DNA from: Erginobacter sp964587835
GTDB taxonomy: Bacteria > Auribacterota > Erginobacteria > Erginobacterales > Erginobacteraceae
Assembly (NCBI GenBank): GCA_964587835.1
Contig: CAZPMN010000010.1
Coordinates: 1-64,000 of the forward strand
Length of the DNA stretch: 64,000 nt
Direction: 5' to 3'
The translations under genes were made by a program, and so were the position numbers. This document shows positions 7,623-15,578 of this stretch, piece by piece (position 1 is the first letter of the stretch; each line of letters starts with the position of its first letter). The notes under the pieces were generated by a model. That model made no database searches. It worked only from the letters and a program-made list of their open reading frames with translations, and was not told the origin of the DNA.

Positions 7623-9314
7623 TTAATCGCGGTTCAATGTCTTCAGACTGAAATTGCCGGGATCGATTGTCCAGGCGGCTTTGGTGGGGTTGAAGGCGAA
7701 ACACGCTAGCTGCTCCCGCGGGAAGATCCACTGGTAGGTTCCTTCCATATAGGGGGCGAGGTTGACATTCCAGCAGAGGGAAGGGAGACTTTCGGCGATG
7801 GCATCGTCCAGGTAGAGCCTTTGGCCGGGGTGGAGGCGGCCGTCGTCGAGGGCCGTTTTGATATTTGTCAGCAGCCTCTTTAACGGTTCCATTTCGCGGG
7901 TAATTGCTTTCAGATGGACCGTGAGTACCAGAAGATTGAGAGCGAAGACCATCACCAGCAGGGGATAAACCCAGTACCGAAGTCGGGGCCAGGAGATCAG
8001 CAACCGGTCAAAGGCGAGGATCGCCAGCAGGAAGACGATGGCATTGGGGAAATACTGGTAGCGGAACTCGAGCAGGACATAAATCGGAATATTGGTCGCC
8101 ATCCGTCCGTGATAGAGGAGGAAGGTTCCGGTCAGGAGCAGGTAAAGGGCGAAGATAAAAGGCAGGGGGTGCCGGGGTCGCCGCCTCTTCCAGAGCACAA
8201 TCCCCCCGATGATCCCGACCAAAAGGAGCAGGCTGCCGCCGATCCCCAGGGACCGGTTAATGTCCGCTTCAGTTTCACGCCAGAGGGTATCGATATCGGA
8301 CCCCTTGCTGATCTTCAGCGGGGGTTCAGCCAGCGAGGGAGATCTTCCGATGTTCCGGCGCGCCCGAGTTTCCCGGAGGGTGGGACTGGCCGAGATCAGG
8401 ACCCCGCCCCGGCTGATGTTGTCCCGGATGATCCCCGGGGAGACCAGGAGGGGGTCAAGGTTGGCGGCCACCGTGTTGAAGGCGAGCCCCGAAGTGGTGA
8501 CGGCCAGGGTGTAGGAGAGAGAGGGGGCGGAGAGGATATCGTGGGGTGCCCCGGCCAATCCTTCGACCGCGGACCGCGAACGGGTATAGCCGATGATCCC
8601 GGCATAGAGGACGTAAAGACCGGCCAGAGCGATGATGGTTGAGCGGATCGCCCGTTGCGGAGGAGAGGCTCCCTGCCGCTGGCGGAAATAAAAGAGAACG
8701 ACGACGGCCGGCGGCCAGAGGATGAAGGTCTCGTAGCAGAGGAGCCCGGCGAGAAAGACCAGCATCGATACGAGTAGGCGGCAGGGCCGGCCGGAACGGA
8801 GGTACCCCAGGTAACCGAGAAAACCGAGGAGAAAGAGGCAGAAGCCGGCGATGACCGCGATGTGGAAGGTCCAGCAGACGATGTCGAAATGGGAGAAGAG
8901 GAAGGCGAAGAGAGTGAGGAAGGCCAGGGTGACGGTACGCCCGGCCCCCAGTTCCCGGGCCAGCCGGTAGAGGAGGATGATGCTCAGGCAGTAAAAGGCG
9001 AAGTTGAGAACGTGGAACCAGAACCACCCGCTGCCGAAGAGCAGGTGCATCCAGTAGAGGAGGACATGGAAGAGCGGACGGTAGGTGCCGTGCCCGCAGA
9101 CATCGTAGTTGACGATGCGGATCACCCGCTCGAAGACCGGAAGATCTCCCCAGGCGTGAAAGTGGTAGAGCAGCGGCCACCAGTCGCTCCGGGGCGGAGC
9201 GGAGAAGTTGGGCAGGAAGACCGCCAGCAGCAGACCGAAGAGGGAGAATAACCAGACCCGGCCCACCCACCGGCCCGTGCTTGGATTTCCGGCTTTTGGC
9301 AACTTTTCTCCCAA
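7623..9314 (-). CDS. Polytopic membrane protein, GT-C-like, paralogue 1 of 3 (563 aa)
   Basis: Many membrane helices and the layout of a GT-C-type transferase: an N-terminal helix, then a first outer loop with APPRSDWWPLLYHFHAW and HGTYRPLFHVLLYWMH, more helices, and a C-terminal soluble tail with LYLDDAIAESLPSLCWN, YMEGTYQWIFP and AWTIDPG. All these blocks recur in the 14015 and 15579 proteins, so the three form one family. I do not recognise it as a named family; a role in glycan transfer is inferred from architecture and context. The start is TTG 9314; the hydrophobic core begins about 20 residues in, as in the paralogues. The discoidin-like 6970-7587 gene follows it. Confidence 0.75.
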   Translation of the reverse strand: MGEKLPKAGNPSTGRWVGRVWLFSLFGLLLAVFLPNFSAPPRSDWWPLLYHFHAWGDLPVFERVIRIVNYDVCGHGTYRPLFHVLLYWMHLLFGSGWFWFHVLNFAFYCLSIILLYRLARELGAGRTVTLAFLTLFAFLFSHFDIVCWTFHIAVIAGFCLFLLGFLGYLGYLRSGRPCRLLVSMLVFLAGLLCYETFILWPPAVVVLFYFRQRQGASPPQRAIRSTIIALAGLYVLYAGIIGYTRSRSAVEGLAGAPHDILSAPSLSYTLAVTTSGLAFNTVAANLDPLLVSPGIIRDNISRGGVLISASPTLRETRARRNIGRSPSLAEPPLKISKGSDIDTLWRETEADINRSLGIGGSLLLLVGIIGGIVLWKRRRPRHPLPFIFALYLLLTGTFLLYHGRMATNIPIYVLLEFRYQYFPNAIVFLLAILAFDRLLISWPRLRYWVYPLLVMVFALNLLVLTVHLKAITREMEPLKRLLTNIKTALDDGRLHPGQRLYLDDAIAESLPSLCWNVNLAPYMEGTYQWIFPREQLACFAFNPTKAAWTIDPGNFSLKTLNRD

Positions 9315-9568
9315 CGGGTGATTTGTGCCTACCGACCTGAGCTGTTTCCGAAAAATTAAATTGTTCGGAAACAGAACGGGTTAATGGTCAGGCAGATTCT
9401 ATCAGTTTACGGACGGAGAGCAAAGTTCTTAATGTCATCGCTTCGTCGAGCAATTTGCCCTCGGTTTGCCGGGTTCGCTCGCGGTGACTCATTGGGGCAA
9501 GTTATCTTTGAGACGGCCCGCTAACCCGATTTATGAATAAAGCAGGCTAAGGATGTTTTCGGCGAGTC

Positions 9569-9596
9569 TTGACACCGGGAATATGTATGTTACTAT
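9569..9596 (+). promoter_or_regulatory. Strong sigma70-type promoter for the toxin-antitoxin pair
   Basis: TTGACA (9569-9574), a 16-bp spacer and an extended -10 TGT-TACTAT (9588-9596) lie about 50 bp before the antitoxin start. The predicted start of transcription is near 9603. The rest of the 9315-9644 interval shows no gene or clear repeat. Confidence 0.7.
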
Positions 9597-9644
9597 AGCG
9601 TATGGTTAATGGTTGCAAAATGCAGGCAAATTTGAGGTGACATA

Positions 9645-9875
9645 ATGAAGGCAATCACCATCCGCAGCGTTCCCGACGAGGTTTATTCCGCTCTCAAACA
9701 ATCGGCCAAGATGAACCGTCGGAGCCTCCAGGAACAAGTGAAGAGCATTCTAGAGCGGGAGATACAATTAGTCGGGAAAAGACCATTATCCCAGGCCCGC
9801 GCCTGGAGAGAACGATTACAAGATCGGAACTGGGGAGATATTACCCACGATATTCGCCGGGAGCGGAACCGATGA
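9645..9875 (+). CDS. FitA/VapB-type ribbon-helix-helix antitoxin, 76 aa
   Basis: The N-terminal 45 residues (AITIRSVPDEVYSALK followed by a helix with NRRSLQEQV and ILERE) are a typical ribbon-helix-helix DNA-binding domain of the FitA group. The basic C-terminal tail (ARAWRERL...HDIRRERNR) should wrap the toxin. GAGGTGA lies 4 nt before ATG. The stop overlaps the toxin start by 4 nt (ATGA), the usual coupled antitoxin-toxin order. It is expected to repress its own promoter at 9569-9596 and to neutralise the PIN toxin. The pair reads against all surrounding genes, consistent with later insertion. Confidence 0.88.
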   Translation: MKAITIRSVPDEVYSALKQSAKMNRRSLQEQVKSILEREIQLVGKRPLSQARAWRERLQDRNWGDITHDIRRERNR

Positions 9876-10276
9876 TAACTGTTGTAGATACCTCTGCGGT
9901 TCTGCGGATTTATATCCCCGATGGTCCGGTACCCGAAGGTATGATATCGGCTCTCCGCGAGGCGGAGCGGGGAAATGAAGCCCTGATCGCTCCCGAACTT
10001 GTCCTGCTCGAATCGGCCCAGGTCCTGCTCAAGAAAACAAGGCAGAAACTCCTGACCCGGCAGGAGATGGATGAGTTGCTGGGATGTATTATCTCGCTGC
10101 CGATCAGGTTGTTCGGCCACAAGCCTTTTCTGGTCCGGGCGGTATCCCTGGCCCGTGAACATAAACTGACCGTTTATGACGCGATTTTCCTTGCTCTGGC
10201 GGAGGAAAAAAGCGCTCGGCTGATCACGGCCGACCGAGACCTGAAAAGAGCCGCGGTACAAACAGGTTTAGTTTGA
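9872..10276 (+). CDS. PIN-domain RNase toxin (VapC/FitB type), 134 aa
   Basis: A full-length PIN domain with the expected acidic residues: VVDTSAVL at the N-terminus (Asp6), LVLLESAQVL (Glu), LTVYDAIFLALAE (Asp) and LITADRDLKRA (Asp pair). These coordinate metal for RNA cleavage in the VapC family. The length is normal and there is no defect, so the toxin is probably active. The gene begins inside the antitoxin stop codon, so translation is coupled. It ends in a hairpin shared with the convergent discoidin-like gene. Confidence 0.9.
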   Translation: MITVVDTSAVLRIYIPDGPVPEGMISALREAERGNEALIAPELVLLESAQVLLKKTRQKLLTRQEMDELLGCIISLPIRLFGHKPFLVRAVSLAREHKLTVYDAIFLALAEEKSARLITADRDLKRAAVQTGLV

Positions 10277-10303
10277 TTTATTTTCGCGAGGCGAAAATAA
10301 ATC
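10275..10303. terminator. Bidirectional hairpin between the toxin gene and the discoidin-like gene
   Basis: A perfect 13-bp stem (GATTTATTTTCGC / GCGAAAATAAATC) with a GAG loop overlaps the stop codons of both convergent genes. The A/T outer part gives U-rich tails in both directions, consistent with a bidirectional intrinsic terminator. Confidence 0.65.
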
Positions 10304-10889
10304 ATTCGAAGAAGGCCAGCTCCGCTATCGAGTAAAAGTTGCCGCACTCGTGGCCGTCCTCGATCAGCAGTTTGTAGTGACGGAAGGCCCGGTCGTTGTC
10401 GAAATCCCAGCGGACCCAGCGGGCGTTATCCGGGGGACCCCACTGGACCAGTCCGACGACCGGCTCCCAGGTCTCCCCGTCGTCGCTGCCGAAGAGTTTG
10501 GCCCCCCGGAAGAACTGGGCGGAGAAGTTGAGGCGGGCCCGGGCCGCCAGGGCGCGGACCGCCTTCTCCCCGCCCGACTCGAAATCCACCGTCACCCAGG
10601 CCGGTTCCCCGACCCGATCGAGCGCCACGTGCCAGAAAGTGGAGGGGTTCTTGTCTCGCAGCGCCTCGACCGCCTGGGAGGTCTCGTTGCGCGACGAGGC
10701 GCTCAGGCCGATCCCCGGCTCCGCGAGCAGGTTAACCCCGAGATCCAGCTCATCCTCCGGGACTATCCTGCTCGGCAGGGGCGGCGGGGCGAAGGGATCG
10801 ATTTTCACCGCCACCTGGACGATAATCGCCAGCAGGATCAGGCCGAAGACAACCAGGGCGATCTTTTCCTTGCCGCTGAACTTTTCCAT
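10302..10889 (-). CDS. Membrane-anchored F5/8 type C (discoidin-like) protein, 195 aa, paralogue
   Basis: Same architecture as the 6970-7587 protein: MEKFSGKEKIALVV, one membrane helix to about residue 30, then a discoidin-like domain (RDKNPSTFWHVALDRVG, VTVDFESGGEKAVRAL, AKLFGSDDGETWEPVVG, CGNFYSIAELAFFE). It probably displays a glycan-binding domain outside the cytoplasmic membrane. It lies downstream of the nucleotidyltransferase/kinase gene, separated by a family A repeat. The start ATG and Shine-Dalgarno are set in a hairpin like that of its paralogue. Confidence 0.75.
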   Translation of the reverse strand: MEKFSGKEKIALVVFGLILLAIIVQVAVKIDPFAPPPLPSRIVPEDELDLGVNLLAEPGIGLSASSRNETSQAVEALRDKNPSTFWHVALDRVGEPAWVTVDFESGGEKAVRALAARARLNFSAQFFRGAKLFGSDDGETWEPVVGLVQWGPPDNARWVRWDFDNDRAFRHYKLLIEDGHECGNFYSIAELAFFE

Positions 10890-10891
10890 TT

Positions 10892-10916
10892 TAAAATTTC
10901 CCTCCGGTAAATTTTA
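10892..10916 (-). promoter_or_regulatory. Shine-Dalgarno hairpin before the second discoidin-like gene
   Basis: On the minus strand: arm TAAAATTTACC, loop GGA, arm GGGAAATTTTA (one A/G mismatch in 11 bp), two bases, then ATG 10889. GGAGG again spans the loop and arm, matching the hairpin at 7590-7614. Confidence 0.6.
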
Positions 10917-10947
10917 GTGGAAGCATTTTATCCCAAGGCAGAAGATT

Positions 10948-10993
10948 GAGATTGCTTCGTCGTCCTCGCTCCGCTCGTTCTCCTCGCAATGAC
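10948..10993 (-). repeat. Family A palindromic repeat, single copy
   Basis: GAGATTGCTTCGTCG to CCTCGCAATGAC with a variable palindromic centre (CCTCGCTCCGCTCG). It sits between the discoidin-like gene and the nucleotidyltransferase/kinase gene. Confidence 0.8.
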
Positions 10994-11049
10994 GGGCCAC
11001 CTTTACTATGCTCTCCAGACTAACCGCCCGTGCCGAAGGCGCGGGCGTC

Positions 11050-11089
11050 CTCTTCTAAAATAATCCCCTCGGGGATTATTTTAGAAGAG
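11050..11089. terminator. Perfect 19-bp inverted repeat at the end of the nucleotidyltransferase/kinase gene
   Basis: The arms CTCTTCTAAAATAATCCCC and GGGGATTATTTTAGAAGAG are exact complements around a 2-bp centre. The right arm encodes the last residues and the TAA stop (11076-11078) of the gene. It probably acts as a terminator or 3'-end stabiliser. There is no long U run after it on the minus strand. Confidence 0.6.
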
Positions 11090-12611
11090 CGGTAATGAAC
11101 TTGTAGAGCGGAACCGGCTCCACGGACTGACGGTTGCAGACAATCCGGACCGCCAGGGCCCCGACGGCGTTGCCGACAAACCCGACCATATCCATCGGGT
11201 AGCCGGCGGCGACGCAGGCCGAGGTCACGGCCAGGTAGGCGTCCCCGGCCCCGATCCGGTCCACCACCTCCTTGGAGAGGACCGGGACCTCGCAGAACCC
11301 CGTCTGTGGATTGTAGCCCAGGGAGCCGTTGTGGCCCCGGGTTACCGTTACCCGTTGAGATTGCAACCTCTTGGCGATCCGGATGATCATCTCCTCCAGG
11401 CTCCCGTACTTGTCGCTCAGGGCCAGGCGGATCTCCGGTTCGTCGATGCAGACGTAGTCGGCCCGGGGATAGCGGGTGATCAGGTTGAACCCGGCATTGG
11501 CGCTGTTGGTCTGGGTGTTGACGGCCAGGAAGCGTGATTTTTCGCAGAGCACATTAACCATCTCGGCGCCGATGAAGCCGTTGCCGAAGTCGGAGGCGAG
11601 GACCAGGTCGTAGTCGGGGCAGACTTTCGCCAGGTGGTCGCAGACCTCGCCGGTGATCTCCGGCCCCGGGGTCCGGGTATTGAGGAAGCAGACCTCGAAC
11701 ATCTTGGAGAGGAAGGCGGGGTCGACATAGCGGCGCTTGGTGACCGTGGGGGCGTCGTCCCGGTAGAAGAACCTCGGGGTAATGTTGGGCTTGAGCTTGT
11801 CCCGGATGAACTCTTCCTGGGGGTTCTCCCGGCCCAGGCAGGTGATCAGGTCGACCTTATCACAGAAGCCGGCGATATGGTTGGCGGTGGCCAGGACCCC
11901 GCCGGCGAAGGACTCCCGGTTGATGTAGCGGGAGGTGATCACGGTCTCCTTCCAGGCCTTCCCCATCGGCTGGCAGTAATGGTACTCGTCGATGATCGGG
12001 TCGCCGATCACCAGGACCTTCAGCTTCTTCAGGTCTTTCAGCATCCGGATAATCTTCTCGGCCCGATACTGCTTCCGAAAGCCCTTCAGGAACCGGTCGG
12101 CTTCCTCGTGGTAGACGCTGAAGTGGACGTTGAGCAGTTCGGTGGAGCTGAAGGAGATCTCGTCGGTGAAATGGATCCGGCCCCCGCCCGCCTTCACCGC
12201 CTCCTCCTCCCGGGAGATTTCCCCGGTCAGATCCCGGCTCCGGTCGGCGTAGTCGCTTCCCTTGACGTAGATGTCGGGTTTGAGCTTCTTCAGGGTCTCG
12301 ACCGCGGTCGGCCACTGGTTGATCGCGACGTAGTCGATCGCCTCGATCTCGGCCAGGGTCTCGGCCCGGAGCCGCTGGTTGAAGACCGGCCGCCCGGGGC
12401 CCTTGCCGACGTAGCGGTCCTCGGTCAGGGTGACCACCAGGACGTCGCCCTCCCGGCGGGCGGCCTCGAAGTGCTTGATGTGGCCGGGATGAAGGAGGTC
12501 GAAGACCCCGTGGCAGAGGACGACCTTCTTGCCCTCCTCTTTCAGCCCGGCGATGATCTCCGCCAGTTCGTTGAGAGTCTTGATCTTGTCGTAGGCCTTG
12601 ATTGCGCTCAT
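11076..12611 (-). CDS. Bifunctional nucleotidyltransferase / PfkB-type sugar kinase (HldE-like, reversed domain order), 511 aa
   Basis: Residues about 28-165 form a cytidylyltransferase-like domain with VVLCHGVFDLLHPGHIKHF (the GxFDxxHxGH signature). Residues about 190-511 form a ribokinase/PfkB domain with LVIGDPIIDEY, SFAGGVLATANHI, VTRGHNGSLGY and DRIGAGDAYLAV (catalytic Asp in GAGD). HldE of Gram-negative bacteria has the same two activities, making ADP-heptose from heptose 7-phosphate, but with the kinase first. Here the order is reversed. Heptose or a related sugar phosphate is the likely substrate; this is inference, and no gmhA or gmhB is present in the window. It follows the epimerase gene on the same strand, with family D repeats between them. 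Confidence 0.85.
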   Translation of the reverse strand: MSAIKAYDKIKTLNELAEIIAGLKEEGKKVVLCHGVFDLLHPGHIKHFEAARREGDVLVVTLTEDRYVGKGPGRPVFNQRLRAETLAEIEAIDYVAINQWPTAVETLKKLKPDIYVKGSDYADRSRDLTGEISREEEAVKAGGGRIHFTDEISFSSTELLNVHFSVYHEEADRFLKGFRKQYRAEKIIRMLKDLKKLKVLVIGDPIIDEYHYCQPMGKAWKETVITSRYINRESFAGGVLATANHIAGFCDKVDLITCLGRENPQEEFIRDKLKPNITPRFFYRDDAPTVTKRRYVDPAFLSKMFEVCFLNTRTPGPEITGEVCDHLAKVCPDYDLVLASDFGNGFIGAEMVNVLCEKSRFLAVNTQTNSANAGFNLITRYPRADYVCIDEPEIRLALSDKYGSLEEMIIRIAKRLQSQRVTVTRGHNGSLGYNPQTGFCEVPVLSKEVVDRIGAGDAYLAVTSACVAAGYPMDMVGFVGNAVGALAVRIVCNRQSVEPVPLYKFITALLK

Positions 12612-12644
12612 CTCTTCTCCCGGGTATCCAGTCAGTCCAGATTC

Positions 12645-12794
12645 TGATGTGGCACCCCGTTGGGGTGCTGATGTAAACGTGGATCTGCCTCTTGAACCCG
12701 GCGTTTCACGCCGGGCTATAATGTATCACCCCTTCGGGGTGATCATACCAGCTTTTGGCCGGTGTTTCCTGGCACCCCAACGGGGTGCCACATC
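12645..12794. repeat. Family D palindromic repeat block
   Basis: The outer arms GATGTGGCACCCCGTTGGGG and its inverse at 12770-12794 enclose smaller palindromes (CACCCCTTCGGGGTG; GGCGTTTCACGCC). The same block type occurs at 38683-38884. It fills the gap between the kinase start and the epimerase stop. Confidence 0.85.
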
Positions 12795-12803
12795 TATATT
12801 CGC

Positions 12804-13799
12804 TTAGCCGAGATACTTAAACCAGTCCCGGGTGGCGTCGGCGATGGTATCGGGGGTCCAGACCGGGGCCTCCAGCCAGTAGTCGATGTTTTCCAGCAGT
12901 ATCCTCACCCCTTCCTCGATGGTCACCTGCGGTTCCCAACCCAGCAACCGGCGGATCCTGGAGATATCGGCGTGGGTGCAGTCGGGCTCACCCGGGCGCT
13001 TGGGGATGTGGACCACCTCCCCGCCCAGGAGTTCGACCAGACGGTTGACCGAGACCGGCTGGCCGCTGGCCACGTTCATCACTTCCCCTTCGAGGCCGGA
13101 TTCGGAAGCGGCCAGGCAGGCCCGGACCACGTCGGTGACGAAGGTAAAGTCCCTCTTCTGGGTCCCGTCGCCGACCACGGTGAAGGGCTGGTTCGCCAGC
13201 TTCTGGGCCAGGAAGATCCCGAAGACCGCCCCGTAGGTCCCGGAGGTCCGGGACCGGGGGCCGTAGACATTGAAGAACCTCAAGGAGACCGCCGGCAGTC
13301 CGTAAACCTGTCCCCAGTGGAGGACGTACTGTTCCCCGACGTACTTGGTCAGGGCGTAGGGGTACTGAGGGGCGGCCGGGGCCGTCTCCGGGGTGGGGTA
13401 TTCCTCTGGGATCCCGTAACAGGAGGAGGATGCGGCGTAGACCAACCTCTCCACCCCCGCCTTCCGGGCGGCTTCAAGAACAGAGATCGTCCCGTCGACG
13501 TTGGAGCGGTGGTAGGCAAGCGGGTTCTGGATCGAGGGGACGATATCGGCCAGGGCGGCGATATGGAAGACCCGGTCGATCCCGGCAAAGAGCGGGGCGA
13601 TGGACTTCCCGTCGGCGATGTCGAGGCGGTGAAAATCGATCTTCTCGTATCCGTCGAGAAGCCGGAGATTCTCCAGTCGTCCGGTGGAGAGATTGTCGAT
13701 CACGGTAACCCGGTCGCCCCGCCGCAACAGGGCCTCCACCAGGTGGCTGCCGATGAATCCGGCCCCGCCGGTGACCAGGGATCTTGTTGTCTTATTCAT
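12804..13799 (-). CDS. NAD-dependent nucleotide-sugar epimerase/dehydratase (extended SDR), 331 aa
   Basis: An extended short-chain dehydrogenase of the UDP-glucose 4-epimerase/WbpP type: LVTGGAGFIGSHL (Rossmann GxxGxxG), YAASSSCYG and the catalytic pair Tyr148-x3-Lys152 in YALTKYVGEQY. The C-terminal substrate region contains SLRFFNVYGPRSRTSG. It probably interconverts a UDP- or dTDP-sugar for surface glycan synthesis. The frame stays open to an ATG at 13925, but those extra 42 codons are translated family C repeat with no conserved residues. I take ATG 13799, directly before NKTTRSLVTGG. A family D repeat follows the stop. Confidence 0.88.
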   Translation of the reverse strand: MNKTTRSLVTGGAGFIGSHLVEALLRRGDRVTVIDNLSTGRLENLRLLDGYEKIDFHRLDIADGKSIAPLFAGIDRVFHIAALADIVPSIQNPLAYHRSNVDGTISVLEAARKAGVERLVYAASSSCYGIPEEYPTPETAPAAPQYPYALTKYVGEQYVLHWGQVYGLPAVSLRFFNVYGPRSRTSGTYGAVFGIFLAQKLANQPFTVVGDGTQKRDFTFVTDVVRACLAASESGLEGEVMNVASGQPVSVNRLVELLGGEVVHIPKRPGEPDCTHADISRIRRLLGWEPQVTIEEGVRILLENIDYWLEAPVWTPDTIADATRDWFKYLG

Positions 13800-13857
13800 T
13801 GTTGGAAATCCTATCCGTGAAATATTAGTGACGGCGGAAATATGGGCATCCGCAAAA

Positions 13858-14026
13858 TAGTAAGCAGTGAGCGGTAAGCAGTAAGCAGTTGGCCCCGGGC
13901 CCCGGCCCCGGGTGTTGGCAGGCATATCAGCATTAATTTCCCCGGCTGCTGATTGAAGGCTTTACAACCCCAGTTATGGATTGCCGGTTCTGCTCACTGC
14001 TTACCGCTCACTGCTTACTGCTTACC
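13858..14026. repeat. Family C inverted-arm pair (empty)
   Basis: The left arm (13858-13890) is a run of TAAGCAGT / GAGCGGTAAGCAG units. The right arm (13990-14026) is the inverse (CACTGCTTACCGC). About 100 bp without a gene lies between. The right arm supplies the last codons and TAA stop of the 14015 gene. Confidence 0.8.
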
Positions 14027-15577
14027 ATCCTTCCGCGCCACCCGCCCGTCCTCCCCCCGGATGATCCAGGCCGCCTCCTCCCGCCGGAGGGCGAACTTGC
14101 CCGTCTCGGAGACGGGGTAGAGCCACTGGAGGGAACCTTCCATAAATCGCGCCATATTCGGATTCCAGGAGGGAGCGGGCAGTTTCCTGACAATCTCCTC
14201 GTCGATATAAATCCGCTCCCGTTCCGAGATGGTTCCCGTTTCGAGCCCCCGGCCGACCTCCGTCAGGATGGTCCTGAGAGGGAAGAGACGTTCACCCAGG
14301 TCGGAGACCTGCCGCCGGGAGAGGATGATATTAAAGAACAGGACCGGCAAAATCAACAAACAGATAATCAGCTTTCCTCTTCGGCCGGGTCGGAAGGCTC
14401 CGCCGATCAACGCCGCGGCCATCAGGGCGATCAGGGCGTTGGGGACGTACTGGTAGCGGAACTGGGAGAGGGGGTAAAAGACCGTGTCGGTGTCCAGCCG
14501 GGCCGCCGCGATCGTGAAGAGGTGGGTGAAATAAAGAAAGAAGAGGAAGGCGAGGATGGAGATGGTCCGCTTCTTCCCCTCCCGCCGGAGGAGGTAGTAT
14601 ACCGCTCCCAGGATCATCATCCCCGCCAGTCCCAGCCAGGGAACGATGACATCCAGATCCGCCGCCAGCTTCCAGAGGGCCCCGCCGAGGTTGATGTTAT
14701 CGCTGTAATAAAGGGGGGTGGAGAGAAAGGGAAGGACGTTCACGGCGATCCCGTTGTAGAAGAAACTGAAGAAGACCGCCGGGAGCGCCTCCAGGAGGGT
14801 CCCGGCGGTAAGCGAGGGGACGGGGCCGGTATTGGCGGCGGCGGAGCGGTGGATAACAAATCCGGCCAGGTAGATGACATATACCCCGGCAAGCATAAGC
14901 CAGGCGTCCCTCCCGCCCGTTGACCTTTTTTTCCGGTTCGGGGTTCGGAGGACGGGGGGAAGAAGCAGAACCGCCAGGGGCCAGAGGGCATAAGCCTCGT
15001 TACAGAACATCCCGAAGAGAAAGAGCAGGCCGATCGGGATCAAGATAGTCGGGCGGCGGTCACGGAGGAAGGATATGTAGAGGAGGAAGCCGAGGAGGAA
15101 GGCGCAGAGGGCGAGGATGGTGAAGATCTGGAAAGTCCAGGTCAGGATGTCGGAATGGGAGAAGAGGAAGGTGAAGATACCCAGAAAGGCGGCGGCCAGG
15201 ACCCGGTCGAGACTCAGGCCGACCGCCAGGCGGTAGAGGAGGAGGAGGGCGAGAAAGTAGGCGGCGAAGTTAAGGATGTGGTTCCAGACAAAGTTCGGGG
15301 CGAAGAGCAGATATTCGAGGTAGAGGATGAAGTGGGAAAGCGGGCGGTAGGTGCCGTGCTGCCAGAGGTCGAAGGTCAGGATCGAAGGCCAGTCGGGAGG
15401 GGCGGGGGAGATCTCCACCCGGTTGAAGACGTAGAAGGCCGACCAGTAGTCGCTGCGGGGCGGATTGTCGAAAGAGGGAAGATAGAGCGTCAGCAGGCCG
15501 GCCAGGAGGACGGCGAAGTAGATGACCGGGACGAATCGGCTCCGGCCGCGCCCCGCTTGTCCGGCAATCAGATTCAT
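14015..15577 (-). CDS. Polytopic membrane protein, GT-C-like, paralogue 2 of 3 (520 aa)
   Basis: Shares all marker blocks with the 7623 and 15579 proteins: NPPRSDYWSAFYVF, HGTYRPLSHFILYLEYLLF, many helices, QFRYQYVPNALIALM, and the tail YIDEEIVRKLPAPSWN, ARFMEGSLQWLYP and AAWIIRGE. The function is unknown; a lipid-linked sugar transferase is plausible from the architecture. I use ATG 15577 (MNLIAGQ), which begins 1 nt after the TGA of the upstream paralogue. A longer frame from 15619 would overlap it by 41 nt. The gene is co-transcribed with 15579-17156. Its last residues (GKQ-stop) come from a family C repeat. Confidence 0.75.
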   Translation of the reverse strand: MNLIAGQAGRGRSRFVPVIYFAVLLAGLLTLYLPSFDNPPRSDYWSAFYVFNRVEISPAPPDWPSILTFDLWQHGTYRPLSHFILYLEYLLFAPNFVWNHILNFAAYFLALLLLYRLAVGLSLDRVLAAAFLGIFTFLFSHSDILTWTFQIFTILALCAFLLGFLLYISFLRDRRPTILIPIGLLFLFGMFCNEAYALWPLAVLLLPPVLRTPNRKKRSTGGRDAWLMLAGVYVIYLAGFVIHRSAAANTGPVPSLTAGTLLEALPAVFFSFFYNGIAVNVLPFLSTPLYYSDNINLGGALWKLAADLDVIVPWLGLAGMMILGAVYYLLRREGKKRTISILAFLFFLYFTHLFTIAAARLDTDTVFYPLSQFRYQYVPNALIALMAAALIGGAFRPGRRGKLIICLLILPVLFFNIILSRRQVSDLGERLFPLRTILTEVGRGLETGTISERERIYIDEEIVRKLPAPSWNPNMARFMEGSLQWLYPVSETGKFALRREEAAWIIRGEDGRVARKDGKQ

Positions 15578-15578
15578 C

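Noticed and set aside
13800..13925. N-terminal extension of the epimerase
   Set aside because: It is mostly translated family C repeat; the conserved protein begins at ATG 13799.
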